Below are positions 7,890-18,010 of a DNA stretch of 64,000 nucleotides, one piece after another. The translations under genes were made by a program, and so were the position numbers. The first letter of the stretch is position 1, and each line of letters opens with the position of its first letter. The stretch is from an uncultured Chloroflexus sp. (GTDB lineage Bacteria > Chloroflexota > Chloroflexia > Chloroflexales > Chloroflexaceae). Under the pieces are notes generated by a model, which did no database searches, had not been told where the DNA came from, and worked only from the letters and a program-made list of their open reading frames with translations. The stretch lies in contig NZ_CAKZNK010000112.1 in assembly GCF_937129525.1 (NCBI RefSeq), positions 1-64,000 on the forward strand, read 5' to 3'.

Positions 7890-9974
7890 ATGAACATGAG
7901 CCTATCCGGTTTCGAGCTGATGAGAATGATCGGCGAACAGCAGGATCGTCGCCAATTTCAACAGCTCAACTGGCGCGGCACCTTTGCCGAGTATCTCGAC
8001 ATTGTCGTCCGCAAGCCACAAGTTGCCCGCAACGCCTTTCAACGGGTCTACGACATGATTATGTCGTATGGCACCGAGGAATTTATCGATGCCAAGAAAC
8101 GGCTCATTCGCTACAAGTTCTTCTCCGATGAGTCGTTCGATGGCGACGACGCGGTCTTCGGACTTGAGATTCCATTGATGCGACTGGTCAATTTCTTTAA
8201 AGGTGCAGCCCGCGGCTACGGCACCGAGAAGCGTGTATTGTTGCTGCACGGCCCGGTCGGCTCGTCAAAATCAACTATCGTGCGCCGACTGAAGCGAGGT
8301 CTTGAGCACTATTCACGCACTGAGGACGGAGCATTATACACCTACGACTGGTACCCTGGCGTGATCGAGAATCATGATACCTTTGATTGGCGACAGGTGC
8401 CGGAATCGGAATGGGAAAAGTGCCCCATGCACGAAGAGCCGTTGCACCTGATCCCGCGCGATCTGCGCACCGCTTTCATCGATCGGATCAACCAGGATCT
8501 CGATCCCGACCGCCAGATTCGAATCGAGGGTGATCTCTGCCCGGTCTGTCGCTTCCACTTCCGCGAATTGATGCAGCGCTACGACGGCGACTGGATGAAG
8601 GTCATGAACCACGTCCGTGTCCGTCGCCTGGTCTTCAGCGAACAGGATCGCGTCGGGATCGGCACGTTCCAGCCCAAAGATGAGAAGAACCAGGATAGCA
8701 CCGAGCTGACCGGTGACATCAACTATCGCAAGATTGCGATTTACGGCTCTGACTCCGATCCACGCGCCTTTAACTTCGATGGCGAATTTAATATTGCCAA
8801 CCGCGGCATTATCGAGTTTGTCGAAATGCTCAAGCTCGATGTCGCTTTCCTCTACGACCTGCTCGGCGCGTCGCAAGAGCATCGGATCAAGTCGAAGAAG
8901 TTTGCCCAGACCGACATCGACGAAGTGATTATCGGTCATACGAACGAACCGGAATATCGTCGCCTCGAGAACAACGAGTTTATGGAAGCGCTCAAAGACC
9001 GTACCGTGCGCATCGATATTCCTTATGTCACTCGCCTGCGCGATGAAGTGCGGATCTACGAGCGCGACTTCAACAAGAAGAAGGTGCGCGTCCATATTGC
9101 TCCCCATACGCTCGAGATGGCAGCAATGTGGGCCGTGCTCACCCGGCTCGAAGAACCAAAGAAGCCCAACCTTACGCTGTTGCAGAAGCTTAAGCTCTAC
9201 AACGGCAAGACGTTGCCCGGCTTCACCGAGGATAATATCAAAGAGCTGCGCAAGGAAGCGGTGCGCGAAGGCATGGAGGGCATCTCACCCCGCTACATTC
9301 AGGATAAGATCTCGAATGCGCTGGTGAGTAATCAGGAAGAGGGCTACATTAACCCCTTCATGGTGCTCAACGAGCTTGAAAGCGGTCTCAAGAATCACGC
9401 CCTCATCACCGATGAAGAGCAACGCAAGCGCTACCGTGACCTGCTGGCAATCGTGCGCGAGGAGTATACTGAGATTGTGAAGAACGAAGTCCAACGCGCC
9501 ATCTCGGCTGACGAAGAGGCGATCAAGCGGCTTTGCGCCAACTATATCGATAATATCAAAGCCTACACCCAGCGCGAAAAGGTGCGTAATCGCTACACCG
9601 GCCAGTACGAAGAGCCGGACGAGCGGTTGATGCGCAGCATCGAGGAGAAGATCGATATTCCCGAGTCGCGCAAGGATGATTTCCGGCGCGAGATTATGAA
9701 CTATATCGGCGCGCTGGCGATCGAGGGGAAAACGTTTGACTATCGCACGAATGAGCGACTGCATAAGGCGCTTGAGCTGAAGCTGTTCGAAGATCAGAAG
9801 GATAGCATCAAGCTCACGTCGCTGGTCTCGCGCGTGATCGACAAAGATACCCAGGAGAAGATCGATGTGGTGAAAGCGCGTCTGATCCGTGACTTTGGGT
9901 ACAACGAACAGTCGGCAACCGATGTGCTTAATTATGTAGCCTCGATCTTTGCGCGCGGTGATGCGCGTCGCTAG
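7890..9974 (+). CDS. prkA: PrkA family serine protein kinase / AAA+ protein
   Basis: PrkA of 694 residues. An AAA+ core with Walker [10 protein letters not shown] (121-129) is followed by a kinase-like C-terminal region. A cysteine pair in [13 protein letters not shown] and a further Cys in EKCPMHEEP sit in the N-terminal half, as in other PrkA proteins. In Bacillus and E. coli (YeaG), PrkA has been linked to sporulation or nutrient stress, and protein kinase and protease activities have both been reported. GGAGG at 7881-7885 serves either ATG at 7890 (spacing 4) or ATG at 7896 (spacing 10). It is first in the classical prkA-yeaH-spoVR set, here conserved in order. Confidence 0.93.
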   Translation: MNMSLSGFELMRMIGEQQDRRQFQQLNWRGTFAEYLDIVVRKPQVARNAFQRVYDMIMSYGTEEFIDAKKRLIRYKFFSDESFDGDDAVFGLEIPLMRLVNFFKGAARGYGTEKRVLLLHGPVGSSKSTIVRRLKRGLEHYSRTEDGALYTYDWYPGVIENHDTFDWRQVPESEWEKCPMHEEPLHLIPRDLRTAFIDRINQDLDPDRQIRIEGDLCPVCRFHFRELMQRYDGDWMKVMNHVRVRRLVFSEQDRVGIGTFQPKDEKNQDSTELTGDINYRKIAIYGSDSDPRAFNFDGEFNIANRGIIEFVEMLKLDVAFLYDLLGASQEHRIKSKKFAQTDIDEVIIGHTNEPEYRRLENNEFMEALKDRTVRIDIPYVTRLRDEVRIYERDFNKKKVRVHIAPHTLEMAAMWAVLTRLEEPKKPNLTLLQKLKLYNGKTLPGFTEDNIKELRKEAVREGMEGISPRYIQDKISNALVSNQEEGYINPFMVLNELESGLKNHALITDEEQRKRYRDLLAIVREEYTEIVKNEVQRAISADEEAIKRLCANYIDNIKAYTQREKVRNRYTGQYEEPDERLMRSIEEKIDIPESRKDDFRREIMNYIGALAIEGKTFDYRTNERLHKALELKLFEDQKDSIKLTSLVSRVIDKDTQEKIDVVKARLIRDFGYNEQSATDVLNYVASIFARGDARR

Positions 9975-10292
9975 GAGATGGTTGCGCGTCTGAGGATTGG
10001 CGCCGGCGGGATGGGGTAACCTGAATGTTACTCCATCCCAGCATCATTCGGATGACTACCATACGCGCTAGCAGCAGATGCATCTCTGCGCTATCGATAC
10101 GGAAAACAACGGTGTATCGTTCACCTGCCACCAGTGGCACGTGGAGATGAACACTGCCGGTATCCAGTCCTCTCACGGTACCGATCGCATTACAGGTCAT
10201 GATTGACCATCGCAAATCGAGTGCGGCAAGCCGTGCTCTGGCAAGAGGCTACAATCCATTACATTGACCATCTCAGTGGCACAGGTGTTCCT
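9975..10292. other. 318-bp gap inside the prkA operon
   Basis: Apart from a strong hairpin just after prkA, no gene can be supported here. A reverse-strand open frame (10215 to 9928) has no ribosome-binding site and runs into prkA. Confidence 0.5.
10008..10039. terminator. 13-bp hairpin between prkA and yeaH
   Basis: GGGATGGGGTAAC (10008-10020) pairs along its full length with GTTACTCCATCCC (10027-10039), with one G-U pair and the 6-base loop CTGAAT. No T-run follows. It may be a partial terminator or an RNA-stability element that lowers yeaH and spoVR relative to prkA. Confidence 0.6.
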
Positions 10293-11408
10293 ATGTCGAT
10301 GTCTATGAAACGCGCTGAGCGCGATCTGAGTCGCTTTCGCGAAATTGTGCGCGGTCGAATCAAGAAAGATTTGCGCAAGTATATGTCGCAGGGTGAGCTG
10401 ATCGGGCGGCAAGGCAAACGCTACGTGAGCATCCCAATGCCGCAGATCGACATCCCCCAGTTCCGCTACGGCGCCAAACAGGGTGGCGGCGTCGGGCAGG
10501 GCGATGGCGACATCGGCGACCCGATTGGGCAGGGTGATGGGCAGGAAGGCGCAGGGCAGGCCGGCGCTGAACCCGGTCAGCATATCCTTGAGGTTGATAT
10601 TACGATCGAGGAGCTAGCGCAGATTTTGGGTGAAGAGCTGCAACTTCCCAACATCCAGCCCAAAGGCAAGAAGAATCTGATCAGCGAAAAGGATAAGTAC
10701 AGCGGCATTCGCCGCACCGGACCCAATTCGCTGCGCCACTTTAAGCGCACCTATCGCGAAGCGCTTCGTCGCCAGATCGCTGCCGGTGAGTATGATCTCG
10801 ATAACCCGGTGGTGGTTCCCATTCCCGAAGATATGCGCTATCGCTCGTGGAAAGAGACCCTTATGCCCGAAAGTAACGCCGTCATTATCTATATGATGGA
10901 CGTGTCGGGTTCAATGGGAACCGAGCAAAAAGAACTGGTGCGCATGACCGCCTTCTGGATTGAGACCTGGCTACGCTCGCAATACAAGTCAATTGAGATC
11001 CGCTATATTGTCCACGATGCTGCGGCAAAAGAGGTCGATCAACAGACCTTCTACCACATCCGTGAAGGTGGTGGCACCAAGATTTCATCGGCGTATAAGC
11101 TCTGCAATCGCCTGATTGACGAACGATACCCGGCCACCGAATGGAATATCTATCCGTTCCACTTCTCTGATGGAGATAACTGGGGCGGTGGCGACACACG
11201 CGAATGCGTCGAATTGCTCAAACGTGAGCTGTTGCCCAAAGTCAATCTCTTCTGCTACGGCCAGGTACGTTCACTCTACGGTTCCGGTCGCTTCGCCCAC
11301 GATCTCGAAGAGTATCTTCGTGGTGACGACCGGGTGGTTATCGCTGAAATTGCCGATCGTGACGATATTTACGACGCGATCCGCGCCTTCCTCGGCAAAG
11401 GCCGCTGA
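10293..11408 (+). CDS. yhbH: YeaH/YhbH family protein (DUF444)
   Basis: DUF444 protein of 371 residues. The N-terminus ([15 protein letters not shown]) is typical, followed by a glycine- and glutamine-rich linker ([14 protein letters not shown]) and a C-terminal von Willebrand A-like domain with a MIDAS-type motif (MMDVSGSMG). The ATG at 10293 is chosen because family similarity starts there and the upstream extension is not typical. The Shine-Dalgarno sequence is weak, suggesting coupling or low expression. Family members accompany PrkA and SpoVR across bacteria; the three are thought to act together in stress or sporulation-related signalling, but no biochemical role is settled. Confidence 0.9.
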   Translation: MSMSMKRAERDLSRFREIVRGRIKKDLRKYMSQGELIGRQGKRYVSIPMPQIDIPQFRYGAKQGGGVGQGDGDIGDPIGQGDGQEGAGQAGAEPGQHILEVDITIEELAQILGEELQLPNIQPKGKKNLISEKDKYSGIRRTGPNSLRHFKRTYREALRRQIAAGEYDLDNPVVVPIPEDMRYRSWKETLMPESNAVIIYMMDVSGSMGTEQKELVRMTAFWIETWLRSQYKSIEIRYIVHDAAAKEVDQQTFYHIREGGGTKISSAYKLCNRLIDERYPATEWNIYPFHFSDGDNWGGGDTRECVELLKRELLPKVNLFCYGQVRSLYGSGRFAHDLEEYLRGDDRVVIAEIADRDDIYDAIRAFLGKGR

Positions 11409-11432
11409 TCGTCTGATGACTCGGGTGTGTCT

Positions 11433-13751
11433 ATGAAGAGTACCCGCCTTCCCGCTCATCTCGAACAAGCGCGTCAGGAGATCGAGCAGATTGCCCGCGA
11501 ATACGGTCTCGATTTCTTTCCAATCATTTACGAAGTGCTCGATTACCGCACGCTCTATGAGACGGCGGCGTTCGGCGGTTTTCCGACGCGCTATCCCCAC
11601 TGGCGTTTCGGCATGGAGTATGACCAGTTGCTGAAAGGTCATATCTGGGCCGGTAGCACCATCTATGAGATGGTGATTAATAATAATCCTGCTTACGCCT
11701 ATCTGCTCGAGGGGAATGAAGACGTGACCCAGAAGATGGTGATGGCGCACGTGACCGGTCACGTCGATTTCTTCAAAAATAATATGTGGTTTGCTCATAC
11801 CAACCGCAAAATGCTCGATACGATGGCAAACCACGCCGCCCGGATTCAGCGGATTATCGACCGGATTGGCTACGATCAGGTTGAAGAGTTTATCGATACC
11901 TGCCTGTCACTGGAAAATCTGATCGATTACCACGCGCCATACATCCGCCGACCCGAAGCGGTTACCCCGCGTCCAATCATCAACGAGGAAGAGCCGCCGG
12001 TAGTTGAGGGCTTGCCGGTCGAGCGCGAGTATATGCGCGATTATATCAATCCGCCAGAGTTTCTCGCCGCCCAGCGCCGCAAACTTGAAGAGGAGCGCGC
12101 GCGTCAGCGCCGCTTCCCCGAAAACCCACAGCGCGATGTGCTGCTGTTCTTGATGAATTTCGCCCCGCTCGAGAGTTGGCAGCACACCGTGCTCGAAATT
12201 ATTCGCGATGAGGCTTATTATTTCGCGCCACAGGGGATGACCAAGATCCTTAATGAGGGCTGGGCCTGTCTCGCCGGTGAGAGCCTGATTGTCACCGACA
12301 ACGGGCTGATTCCGATGCGTGAACTGGTGCTGCGACGGCGTCGGACTGCGGTGAGCGATGGCGAGCAGCGCCAGGTTGTCTATGACTGGAATGTCTTTAC
12401 CGCCTACCCAACAGTGACCATCCGCACTCGCGCCGGCTTTACCCTTACCGGCTCGCACAACCATCGCATTCTGCTGGCCAATGGCGAATGGCGTCGGCTT
12501 GATGCGCTGCGACAGGGTGATCATGCGCGGATTGCCGGTGGCACTGAACTGTGGGCAACGACTCCGGCCAAACTTCCCCGCCGACCATTGCCCACGCGCG
12601 CGCTGGCTGTAGCCGGACATCATACGCCTGCGCTCGCGCACCGCTCAGGTCGCCGCAGCTATCGCAGTGGCTTGATCGATGAAGCGCAGGCCCAACGGAT
12701 TGGCGAACGTTGCGCCACGGTTGCCGATCCATCGCTGCTCGCGGCCATCTGCCGTTCGCCGCGCGCGCAAGTTGTGGCTTTCCTGCGCGCGCTCTGCGCC
12801 CACGCCGCTCGTCCTGCCGGCTCTGGCCTGACCATCACCTGCGTCAATGCCGAACTGGCTACCACTGTACAATTACTGTTGCTCAATCTCGGTGTACTGG
12901 CACAACGCAACGAGACAACCCTGCATATCGCCGATGCAGATGCCTTGCAGCGCGCATACAATACGCCGGCCACGCCGGTGGCTTGGTCTGATGAAGTGAT
13001 CGCAATCGAGCATGGCGTGGCCGATGTCTATGACATCTCGGTTAGCGCAACCCATCGCTACGCTGCCCAGGGCTTCATCAATCACAATAGCTATTGGCAC
13101 AGCACAATTATGACCCAGCGCGTCGCCTCGGCAGCGGAGATTGTGTCATTCGCCGATCTCCATTCCGGCGTGGTCGCCACCAGCGGCGGTCGCCTCAACC
13201 CTTACAAGCTAGGGCTTGAATTGCTGCGCGACATCGAAGATCGCTGGAATAAGGGCAGATTCGGCAAAGAGTATGAAGAGTGTGATGATATTGCCCTGAA
13301 ACGTTCGTGGGACAAACAACTCGGCCTTGGTCGCCAGAAGATCTTCGAGGTGCGGCGGCTTTACAACGATGTGACCTTCATCGATGAATTCCTCACCCCG
13401 GAATTCGTGATGGAGCAGAAACTGTTCACCTTCCGCTATAATCGCGATACCGACCTCTACGAAATCGCCTCTCGCGAGTTCAAAGAGGTGAAAGAGAAGC
13501 TGCTCTTCCGACTCACCAACTTCGGCCAGCCAGTCATTTTCGTCGAAGACGGGAATTACGGCAATCGCGGCGAACTTTATCTGCGCCATCGCCATGAAGG
13601 CGTCGATTTGAAGATGGATTATGCCCGCGAGACGATGCGTAACCTCCATAAGATCTGGACGCGCCCTGTCCATTTAGAGACAGTGATCGATGAGAAACGC
13701 CGCCTGTTGTCGTTCGATGGGCGCGACTTCAGCGAACGGCGGTTGGATTGA
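11433..13751 (+). CDS. spoVR: SpoVR family protein interrupted by an intein
   Basis: The host protein is SpoVR (YcgB in E. coli), third member of the prkA set. After removal of the intein (12267-13088) the exteins join as NEGWA-SYWHS, the conserved SpoVR core motif, giving about 498 residues, the usual family length. Both exteins look intact: an N-terminal part with [12 protein letters not shown] and a C-terminal part with [17 protein letters not shown] at 11433 or GTG at 11427 could start it; neither has a strong ribosome-binding site. The stop TGA (13749-13751) overlaps the prmC ATG by one base. Function should depend on protein splicing. Confidence 0.93.
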   Translation: MKSTRLPAHLEQARQEIEQIAREYGLDFFPIIYEVLDYRTLYETAAFGGFPTRYPHWRFGMEYDQLLKGHIWAGSTIYEMVINNNPAYAYLLEGNEDVTQKMVMAHVTGHVDFFKNNMWFAHTNRKMLDTMANHAARIQRIIDRIGYDQVEEFIDTCLSLENLIDYHAPYIRRPEAVTPRPIINEEEPPVVEGLPVEREYMRDYINPPEFLAAQRRKLEEERARQRRFPENPQRDVLLFLMNFAPLESWQHTVLEIIRDEAYYFAPQGMTKILNEGWACLAGESLIVTDNGLIPMRELVLRRRRTAVSDGEQRQVVYDWNVFTAYPTVTIRTRAGFTLTGSHNHRILLANGEWRRLDALRQGDHARIAGGTELWATTPAKLPRRPLPTRALAVAGHHTPALAHRSGRRSYRSGLIDEAQAQRIGERCATVADPSLLAAICRSPRAQVVAFLRALCAHAARPAGSGLTITCVNAELATTVQLLLLNLGVLAQRNETTLHIADADALQRAYNTPATPVAWSDEVIAIEHGVADVYDISVSATHRYAAQGFINHNSYWHSTIMTQRVASAAEIVSFADLHSGVVATSGGRLNPYKLGLELLRDIEDRWNKGRFGKEYEECDDIALKRSWDKQLGLGRQKIFEVRRLYNDVTFIDEFLTPEFVMEQKLFTFRYNRDTDLYEIASREFKEVKEKLLFRLTNFGQPVIFVEDGNYGNRGELYLRHRHEGVDLKMDYARETMRNLHKIWTRPVHLETVIDEKRRLLSFDGRDFSERRLD
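12267..13088 (+). mobile_element. intein in SpoVR with decayed endonuclease domain
   Basis: In-frame insert of 274 codons. Splice block A is [20 protein letters not shown] (nucleophile Cys1); block B contains [10 protein letters not shown] with the conserved His; block F is [16 protein letters not shown] and block G is GFINHN followed by extein Ser+1. All residues needed for splicing are present. The middle has a vestige of a LAGLIDADG endonuclease: [10 protein letters not shown] stands where FLRGLFDADG-type motifs occur, then [20 protein letters not shown] matches the usual following helices. The catalytic Asp is gone and the first LAGLIDADG motif seems deleted, so homing should be dead while splicing is retained. 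Confidence 0.92.
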
Positions 13752-14611
13752 TGGATCAGGTTACCATTCAACACGCTCTACGCCGCGCCGCCGAACAGTT
13801 GCAGGCTACCAGCGCGACGGCCCGACTCGATGCCGAACTCCTCCTCGCTCATACGCTGGGATGGTCGCGAGCCAGGGTCGTCGCCGAGCGTGATTATGCG
13901 CTGACCTCCGCTCAGCAGACTGCCTTTATGGCCCTGGTAGCCCGCCGCGCCAATCTGGAACCGGTAGCCTACCTGATCGGTCGCCGCGAATTCTTCGGGC
14001 TAGAGTTGCTGGTTGACCGGCGCGTGCTGATTCCCCGGCCTGAAACCGAAATCCTCGTTGAGCTGGCCATCGCCGAAGCCCGGCGCTCTCGTCGCGCGCC
14101 GATCACCATCGCCGATATTGGCGTGGGTAGCGGCGCGATTGCGATTGCGCTGGCCATGCATGTGCCGCATGCGATTCTGTACGGCGTTGATCTGAGCGCC
14201 GATGCGCTAGAAGTTGCTGCCGCCAATGTCGCCCGCTACGGCCTGCACAACCGGATCACGCTGCTGGAAGGTGACCTGTTGGCGCCACTGCCCGGGCCGG
14301 TCGATCTGATCGTCAGCAATCCACCCTACACGATATTAAGCGATATTGAAGCAGGTGTTTACCGGCATGAACCGCACCTGGCGCTTGATGGCGGGCCAGA
14401 TGGCCTGGACTGTTATCGCCGCCTGATTGCCGCAGCGCCAGATTACCTGCATCGCGGCGGCGCAATGTTGCTCGAAATCGGCGCATGGCAGGCGCAGGCT
14501 GTGGTACACTTGTTGCGACAGGCGCTGCCACAGGCAGAAACGGGTGTGGATCAGGATCTCGCCGGGCGTGATCGTGTGGTGTGGGCGCGTAATCCAGATG
14601 TCATCAACTGA
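13751..14611 (+). CDS. prmC: peptide chain release factor N5-glutamine methyltransferase
   Basis: PrmC (HemK), 286 residues. It methylates the glutamine of the GGQ motif in release factors RF1/RF2 using S-adenosylmethionine, aiding translation termination. An N-terminal helical domain (about 1-75) precedes a Rossmann methyltransferase domain with [14 protein letters not shown] (SAM binding) and the signature NPPY (about 190-193). [20 protein letters not shown] is also typical. The start ATG overlaps the spoVR stop as TGATG, implying translational coupling, although the link between prmC and the stress module is probably just operon convenience. Confidence 0.94.
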   Translation: MDQVTIQHALRRAAEQLQATSATARLDAELLLAHTLGWSRARVVAERDYALTSAQQTAFMALVARRANLEPVAYLIGRREFFGLELLVDRRVLIPRPETEILVELAIAEARRSRRAPITIADIGVGSGAIAIALAMHVPHAILYGVDLSADALEVAAANVARYGLHNRITLLEGDLLAPLPGPVDLIVSNPPYTILSDIEAGVYRHEPHLALDGGPDGLDCYRRLIAAAPDYLHRGGAMLLEIGAWQAQAVVHLLRQALPQAETGVDQDLAGRDRVVWARNPDVIN

Positions 14612-14668
14612 TCTAGCTCTGTGTTGCTTCCCAACGGTATACTACAGGCTGAGATCGGGAGGATTGTT

Positions 14669-15316
14669 ATGACTGCACTCTTTGTCGCGCTTGGCATCGC
14701 GATTATTACACTACTCTTCATTCTGCTCTGGTATGTGCCACATCTGTTGCAGCAACAGGCGAGTCGGAATGAACAGGAAGCATCACAATTGCGTCTGATG
14801 CTCCTTGACATGCTCAACGAGCAAGAAGCGGTCATGCAACGACAGGCTCAGCTCAGTGCGGCGATGACCAGTTTACAACAACAGCTTACCCAGCTCAGTG
14901 CTGCCACGCCGAATCGCGCTGCCGGTGGCATAGATACCGCAGTGGCACAGCAATTAGAAGAGCGTATCGCCGCGCTGCAACACCAGATCCAGCGCTGGAT
15001 CGATGCGCGTAGCCAGCATCAGCGCCAGCACGAAGCGAACGATAACGAAGCATGGGCTAATCTGCTCAGCTTGCTGGCTGCCATTCAGGAGCGCATCGCC
15101 AGCCTCTCGGCTGAGCGCACAACCATCTCGGTGGGGTTGCAGGCACGCACCTTGCTGGAAGAATTAGAGCAGGAGATGGCTCATCTGCGCAGCATCTCCG
15201 AAGACATTGCAACCCTTCAGTGGCGTCTGCGACGTTCATTGCATGAACGCGAAAACAGCGTTGCGCAATTGCGCGCGCGCACAGTTGGTTCATCCTCAAC
15301 GGCGAGGCCAGCATGA
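14669..15316 (+). CDS. membrane-anchored coiled-coil protein
   Basis: A 215-residue protein with one N-terminal membrane helix (MTALFVALGIAIITLLFILLW) and then a long, Gln-rich coiled coil (about 28-200) with heptad-like Leu/Ile spacing. This resembles RmuC-like or DUF948-like anchored coiled coils, but I see no diagnostic domain. The ATG at 14669 is chosen because GGGAGG ends six bases upstream. The last four bases overlap the following hydrolase start (ATGA). Function unknown. Confidence 0.8.
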   Translation: MTALFVALGIAIITLLFILLWYVPHLLQQQASRNEQEASQLRLMLLDMLNEQEAVMQRQAQLSAAMTSLQQQLTQLSAATPNRAAGGIDTAVAQQLEERIAALQHQIQRWIDARSQHQRQHEANDNEAWANLLSLLAAIQERIASLSAERTTISVGLQARTLLEELEQEMAHLRSISEDIATLQWRLRRSLHERENSVAQLRARTVGSSSTARPA

Positions 15317-16251
15317 GCATCATTGTCATCGACAACCAGCGCGTGCATTATGAGGTTTTCGGGCGTGGACGACCGGTCGTCTTCCTCCATGGCTGGCTGG
15401 GAAGCTGGCGTTACTGGTATACAACGATGGAGGTCGTGTCCCGCCAGTTCCGCACTTATTCGTTCGATTTCTGGGGTTTTGGCGAGTCGCGAACGAATGA
15501 TATGCCCACGATTCAGGGGTATTCGCAACAGGTCATTCGTTTCCTCGATGCAATGGGGATCGAACGCGCCGCGCTGGTCGGCCACTCGATGGGTGGTATG
15601 GTTGCAATGAAGACCGCTATAGAGCATCCCGAACGGATCACGCGCGTTGTTACGGTCGGGGCGCCGATCAATGGTAACTCACTCTCGTGGATGCTCAAAC
15701 TGGTTGACCGACCCTTTTTCGCCGAGTTCTTCGCCCGCCGCCCCTGGTTGCGTCGATCGCTGTTCCGTTTCTTCTTCGGCGACTCGCTCGACCCTGAAGT
15801 CGATGAGGTGTTGGAAGATAGCACCAAATCAAGCGCCGATACGATCCGCGCCGCCATTCATTCGATGTGGCGCACCGATCTAACGCCAATGCTGGACAAG
15901 TTGCGTGTGCCGGCGCTCGTCGTGCATGGCGCGCGCGATGATATTGTGAATCCCAATCAGCTTCAGCTCTTCACCCACGTGACGATGGCGCAAGTGGTGC
16001 GCATGGAACAGAGTCGCCATTTCCCCTTTGTTGACGAGGCGGATCGCTTCCATCAGATTCTGCTATCATTCCTGCAACAACCCGATCCGATCAACCCTGC
16101 CCCAAAACCGGCCAGAAAATCTTCGCCTGCGCCACCTGCGTCTCCCGCACCGCCGGCATCTGACGCAGCAATGCCAATAATGGGTCAACCGGCATTGCCA
16201 CCGCATTCAACAACGCCAACGCCGCGCAACAGGTTGCCACCAAGGACATAA
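15313..16251 (+). CDS. alpha/beta hydrolase
   Basis: Alpha/beta-hydrolase fold protein of 312 residues. It shows the oxyanion segment VVFLHGWLGSW, the nucleophile elbow GHSMGG (Ser), the acid strand VHGARDDIVNP and the catalytic His in ESRHFPFVDE. A Pro/Ala-rich tail of about 50 residues (PAPKPARKSSPAPPASPA) follows the hydrolase domain and is probably disordered. The start overlaps the coiled-coil gene by four bases, so the two are likely co-translated. The substrate cannot be told; esterase, haloperoxidase and lipase relatives all share these motifs. Confidence 0.87.
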   Translation: MSIIVIDNQRVHYEVFGRGRPVVFLHGWLGSWRYWYTTMEVVSRQFRTYSFDFWGFGESRTNDMPTIQGYSQQVIRFLDAMGIERAALVGHSMGGMVAMKTAIEHPERITRVVTVGAPINGNSLSWMLKLVDRPFFAEFFARRPWLRRSLFRFFFGDSLDPEVDEVLEDSTKSSADTIRAAIHSMWRTDLTPMLDKLRVPALVVHGARDDIVNPNQLQLFTHVTMAQVVRMEQSRHFPFVDEADRFHQILLSFLQQPDPINPAPKPARKSSPAPPASPAPPASDAAMPIMGQPALPPHSTTPTPRNRLPPRT

Positions 16252-16318
16252 GAAGTTCGAGCCAAAGGTTTGAGGGCAGATCAGACTCGCCGCCATTAAC
16301 ACCATTGCGACGCAGAAT

Positions 16319-16327
16319 TGATATAAT
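16319..16327 (+). promoter_or_regulatory. extended -10 promoter of ccmA
   Basis: TGATATAAT, an extended -10 (TGnTATAAT), lies 70 bases before the ccmA start. No good -35 element is seen at the usual spacing, as is normal for extended -10 promoters. Confidence 0.55.
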
Positions 16328-16397
16328 CTGCATACGATACAGGTCGGCAGATAACGCGCCTGCGTAATATGTACTGGCGCGAGGCCAGCGGAATCGT

Positions 16398-17015
16398 ATG
16401 CAACTTCACGTTTCACAACTCAGCGCCGGCTATGGCGCGCGCACCATCTTGCGCGGTATCAATTTCGCGCTCCAGCGCGGTGAAGTGCTGGTAGTAAGCG
16501 GGCCGAACGGTAGCGGCAAAAGCACCCTCTTGCGGATATTAGCCGGATTGCAAGCGCCATCTGGCGGCGTCGTTTATTATGAGGCCGGCGACCAGCGGTT
16601 TGATCCGCGTGATGCCCGTCATCTGATCGGCTGGGTTGCGCCTGATCTGGCCCTCTATCGTGAACTGAGTGGATTGGAAAATTTGCGCTTTTTCGCCCAG
16701 GTTCGTGGCCTGTCAATTTCTGACGCTGCCCTGAACGAGCTGCTTGCGCAAGTCGGTCTTGGCGGACGCGGTGACGACCGGCTGGCAGCTTATTCGTCCG
16801 GCATGACGCAGCGCCTGCGTTATGCGTTTGCGCTGCTTCATCGGCCACCGGTGCTATTACTCGATGAACCGACGGTAACGCTTGACGAACGAGGCACGGC
16901 AATCGTCGATCAGATCATCGCACTGCAACGTCGGCGTGGCTTGACCATCATCGCGACGAACGATCCGCGCGAGCTGCGCTACGCCGATCTCGTGTTGCAT
17001 TTGGGCCGATCGTAG
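16398..17015 (+). CDS. ccmA: haem exporter ATP-binding protein CcmA
   Basis: ABC ATPase of 205 residues with Walker A GPNGSGKST (35-43), signature YSSGMTQRLRYA, Walker B VLLLDEP and a switch segment near its end (IIATNDPREL). The switch has Asn where the usual His-loop residue would be, as CcmA-type ATPases often vary there. The very short length and the CcmB gene just downstream support CcmA over a general exporter. CcmAB takes part in cytochrome c maturation by driving release of haem-loaded CcmE. In this window no ccmC, ccmE or ccmF is adjacent. Confidence 0.82.
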   Translation: MQLHVSQLSAGYGARTILRGINFALQRGEVLVVSGPNGSGKSTLLRILAGLQAPSGGVVYYEAGDQRFDPRDARHLIGWVAPDLALYRELSGLENLRFFAQVRGLSISDAALNELLAQVGLGGRGDDRLAAYSSGMTQRLRYAFALLHRPPVLLLDEPTVTLDERGTAIVDQIIALQRRRGLTIIATNDPRELRYADLVLHLGRS

Positions 17016-17208
17016 GGAGCGCAGACGGTACACTGAACATACGCTAGCGGCAGACAACTGTCGCTATCGCCGCGCTGCCCGACCGTCAAGGCGGCGTTCG
17101 CCACGCGGGAACGCTGCGCGAGAACAATGAGAGCCTTGCGGCATCATACTGCCGGCAATGCAACCAATCCTGCTATAGCTGACCCAATGCTCTACAGGAA
17201 GGCACAGA

Positions 17209-17961
17209 GTGAGCATGAACGCCATCGAGCAAGAGTCGACTTCGCTTGAGCTACCGGCGCCACCGCCGAGCGGGATCAGTGCTACATTGCGCGCGGCGTG
17301 GGCCATCTTTCGCAAAGACATTGCCTGCGAGCTACGCACCCGCTACGCAATTAATACCCTACTCCTCTTCGCAATCAGTGCTGCCACCGCCGTGAGTCTC
17401 GGTGTTGGCTTCCTCGGTTTACGCCGCACCGAAGAGGCATTGCTGATCCAATCGGCGCTGTTGTGGATAGCGTTACTGTTTGCTGCGCTTAATGGACTTT
17501 CCCGCAGCTTTGTATACGAAGAAGAAGCGCGCACGCTGGCTGCATTACGGCTCTCAGCTTCGCCAACGGCAGTGTTTCTGGGGAAGTTTTGCTTCAATTT
17601 GACCCTGGTACTGGCGCTCGATCTGGTAACGAGCGTTCTTTTCATCATATTGTTGCGCGTGCAGGTGGGAAGCCCGCTCGCCTTCAGCGCTATGCTGATC
17701 AGTGGCGGGCTGGCGCTGACCTCGGCGACAACGATCATCGCCGCTATCATTGCCCGCGCCAGCTTTAAGGGCGCTTTGTTTGCCGTGCTGGCCTTTCCCT
17801 TGCTGGTGGCGCCGCTGATTGTGGCGATTCAGGGCACTGCTCAATCGCTCGAGAATGTCGCAATCGAGGCGGTATTCGGTCCGATTCGTTTTTTGCTGGC
17901 TTACGTCACGGTAACGTTTACCGCTTCACTGATCCTGTTTCCGTTTGTGTGGGAAGCGTGA
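17209..17961 (+). CDS. ccmB: haem exporter permease CcmB
   Basis: Membrane protein of 250 residues, CcmB family: a hydrophilic N-terminus (about 1-40), then FRKDIACELRTRYAINTLLLFA, which is characteristic, and six predicted helices. GTG at 17209 is preferred to ATG at 17215, since GGAAGG (17197-17202) gives a spacing of six. It is the membrane partner of CcmA; the 193-base gap between them is longer than usual for this pair. It works with CcmC and CcmE in system I cytochrome c biogenesis. Confidence 0.88.
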   Translation: MSMNAIEQESTSLELPAPPPSGISATLRAAWAIFRKDIACELRTRYAINTLLLFAISAATAVSLGVGFLGLRRTEEALLIQSALLWIALLFAALNGLSRSFVYEEEARTLAALRLSASPTAVFLGKFCFNLTLVLALDLVTSVLFIILLRVQVGSPLAFSAMLISGGLALTSATTIIAAIIARASFKGALFAVLAFPLLVAPLIVAIQGTAQSLENVAIEAVFGPIRFLLAYVTVTFTASLILFPFVWEA

Positions 17962-17969
17962 AGACACTG

Positions 17970-17993
17970 AAGGGCGGGTAACAACCCGCCCTT
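17970..17993. terminator. bidirectional terminator hairpin between ccmB and the mutase gene
   Basis: AAGGGCGGGT (17970-17979) and ACCCGCCCTT (17984-17993) form a perfect 10-bp stem with an AACA loop between two convergent genes. No T-run longer than two is present. Confidence 0.75.
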
Positions 17994-18010
17994 ACCACCA
18001 GAATTCAACC

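Noticed and set aside
9928-10215. 95-codon reverse open frame between prkA and yhbH
   Set aside because: No ribosome-binding site, runs into prkA, and the only protein-like part is short; no family is recognised.
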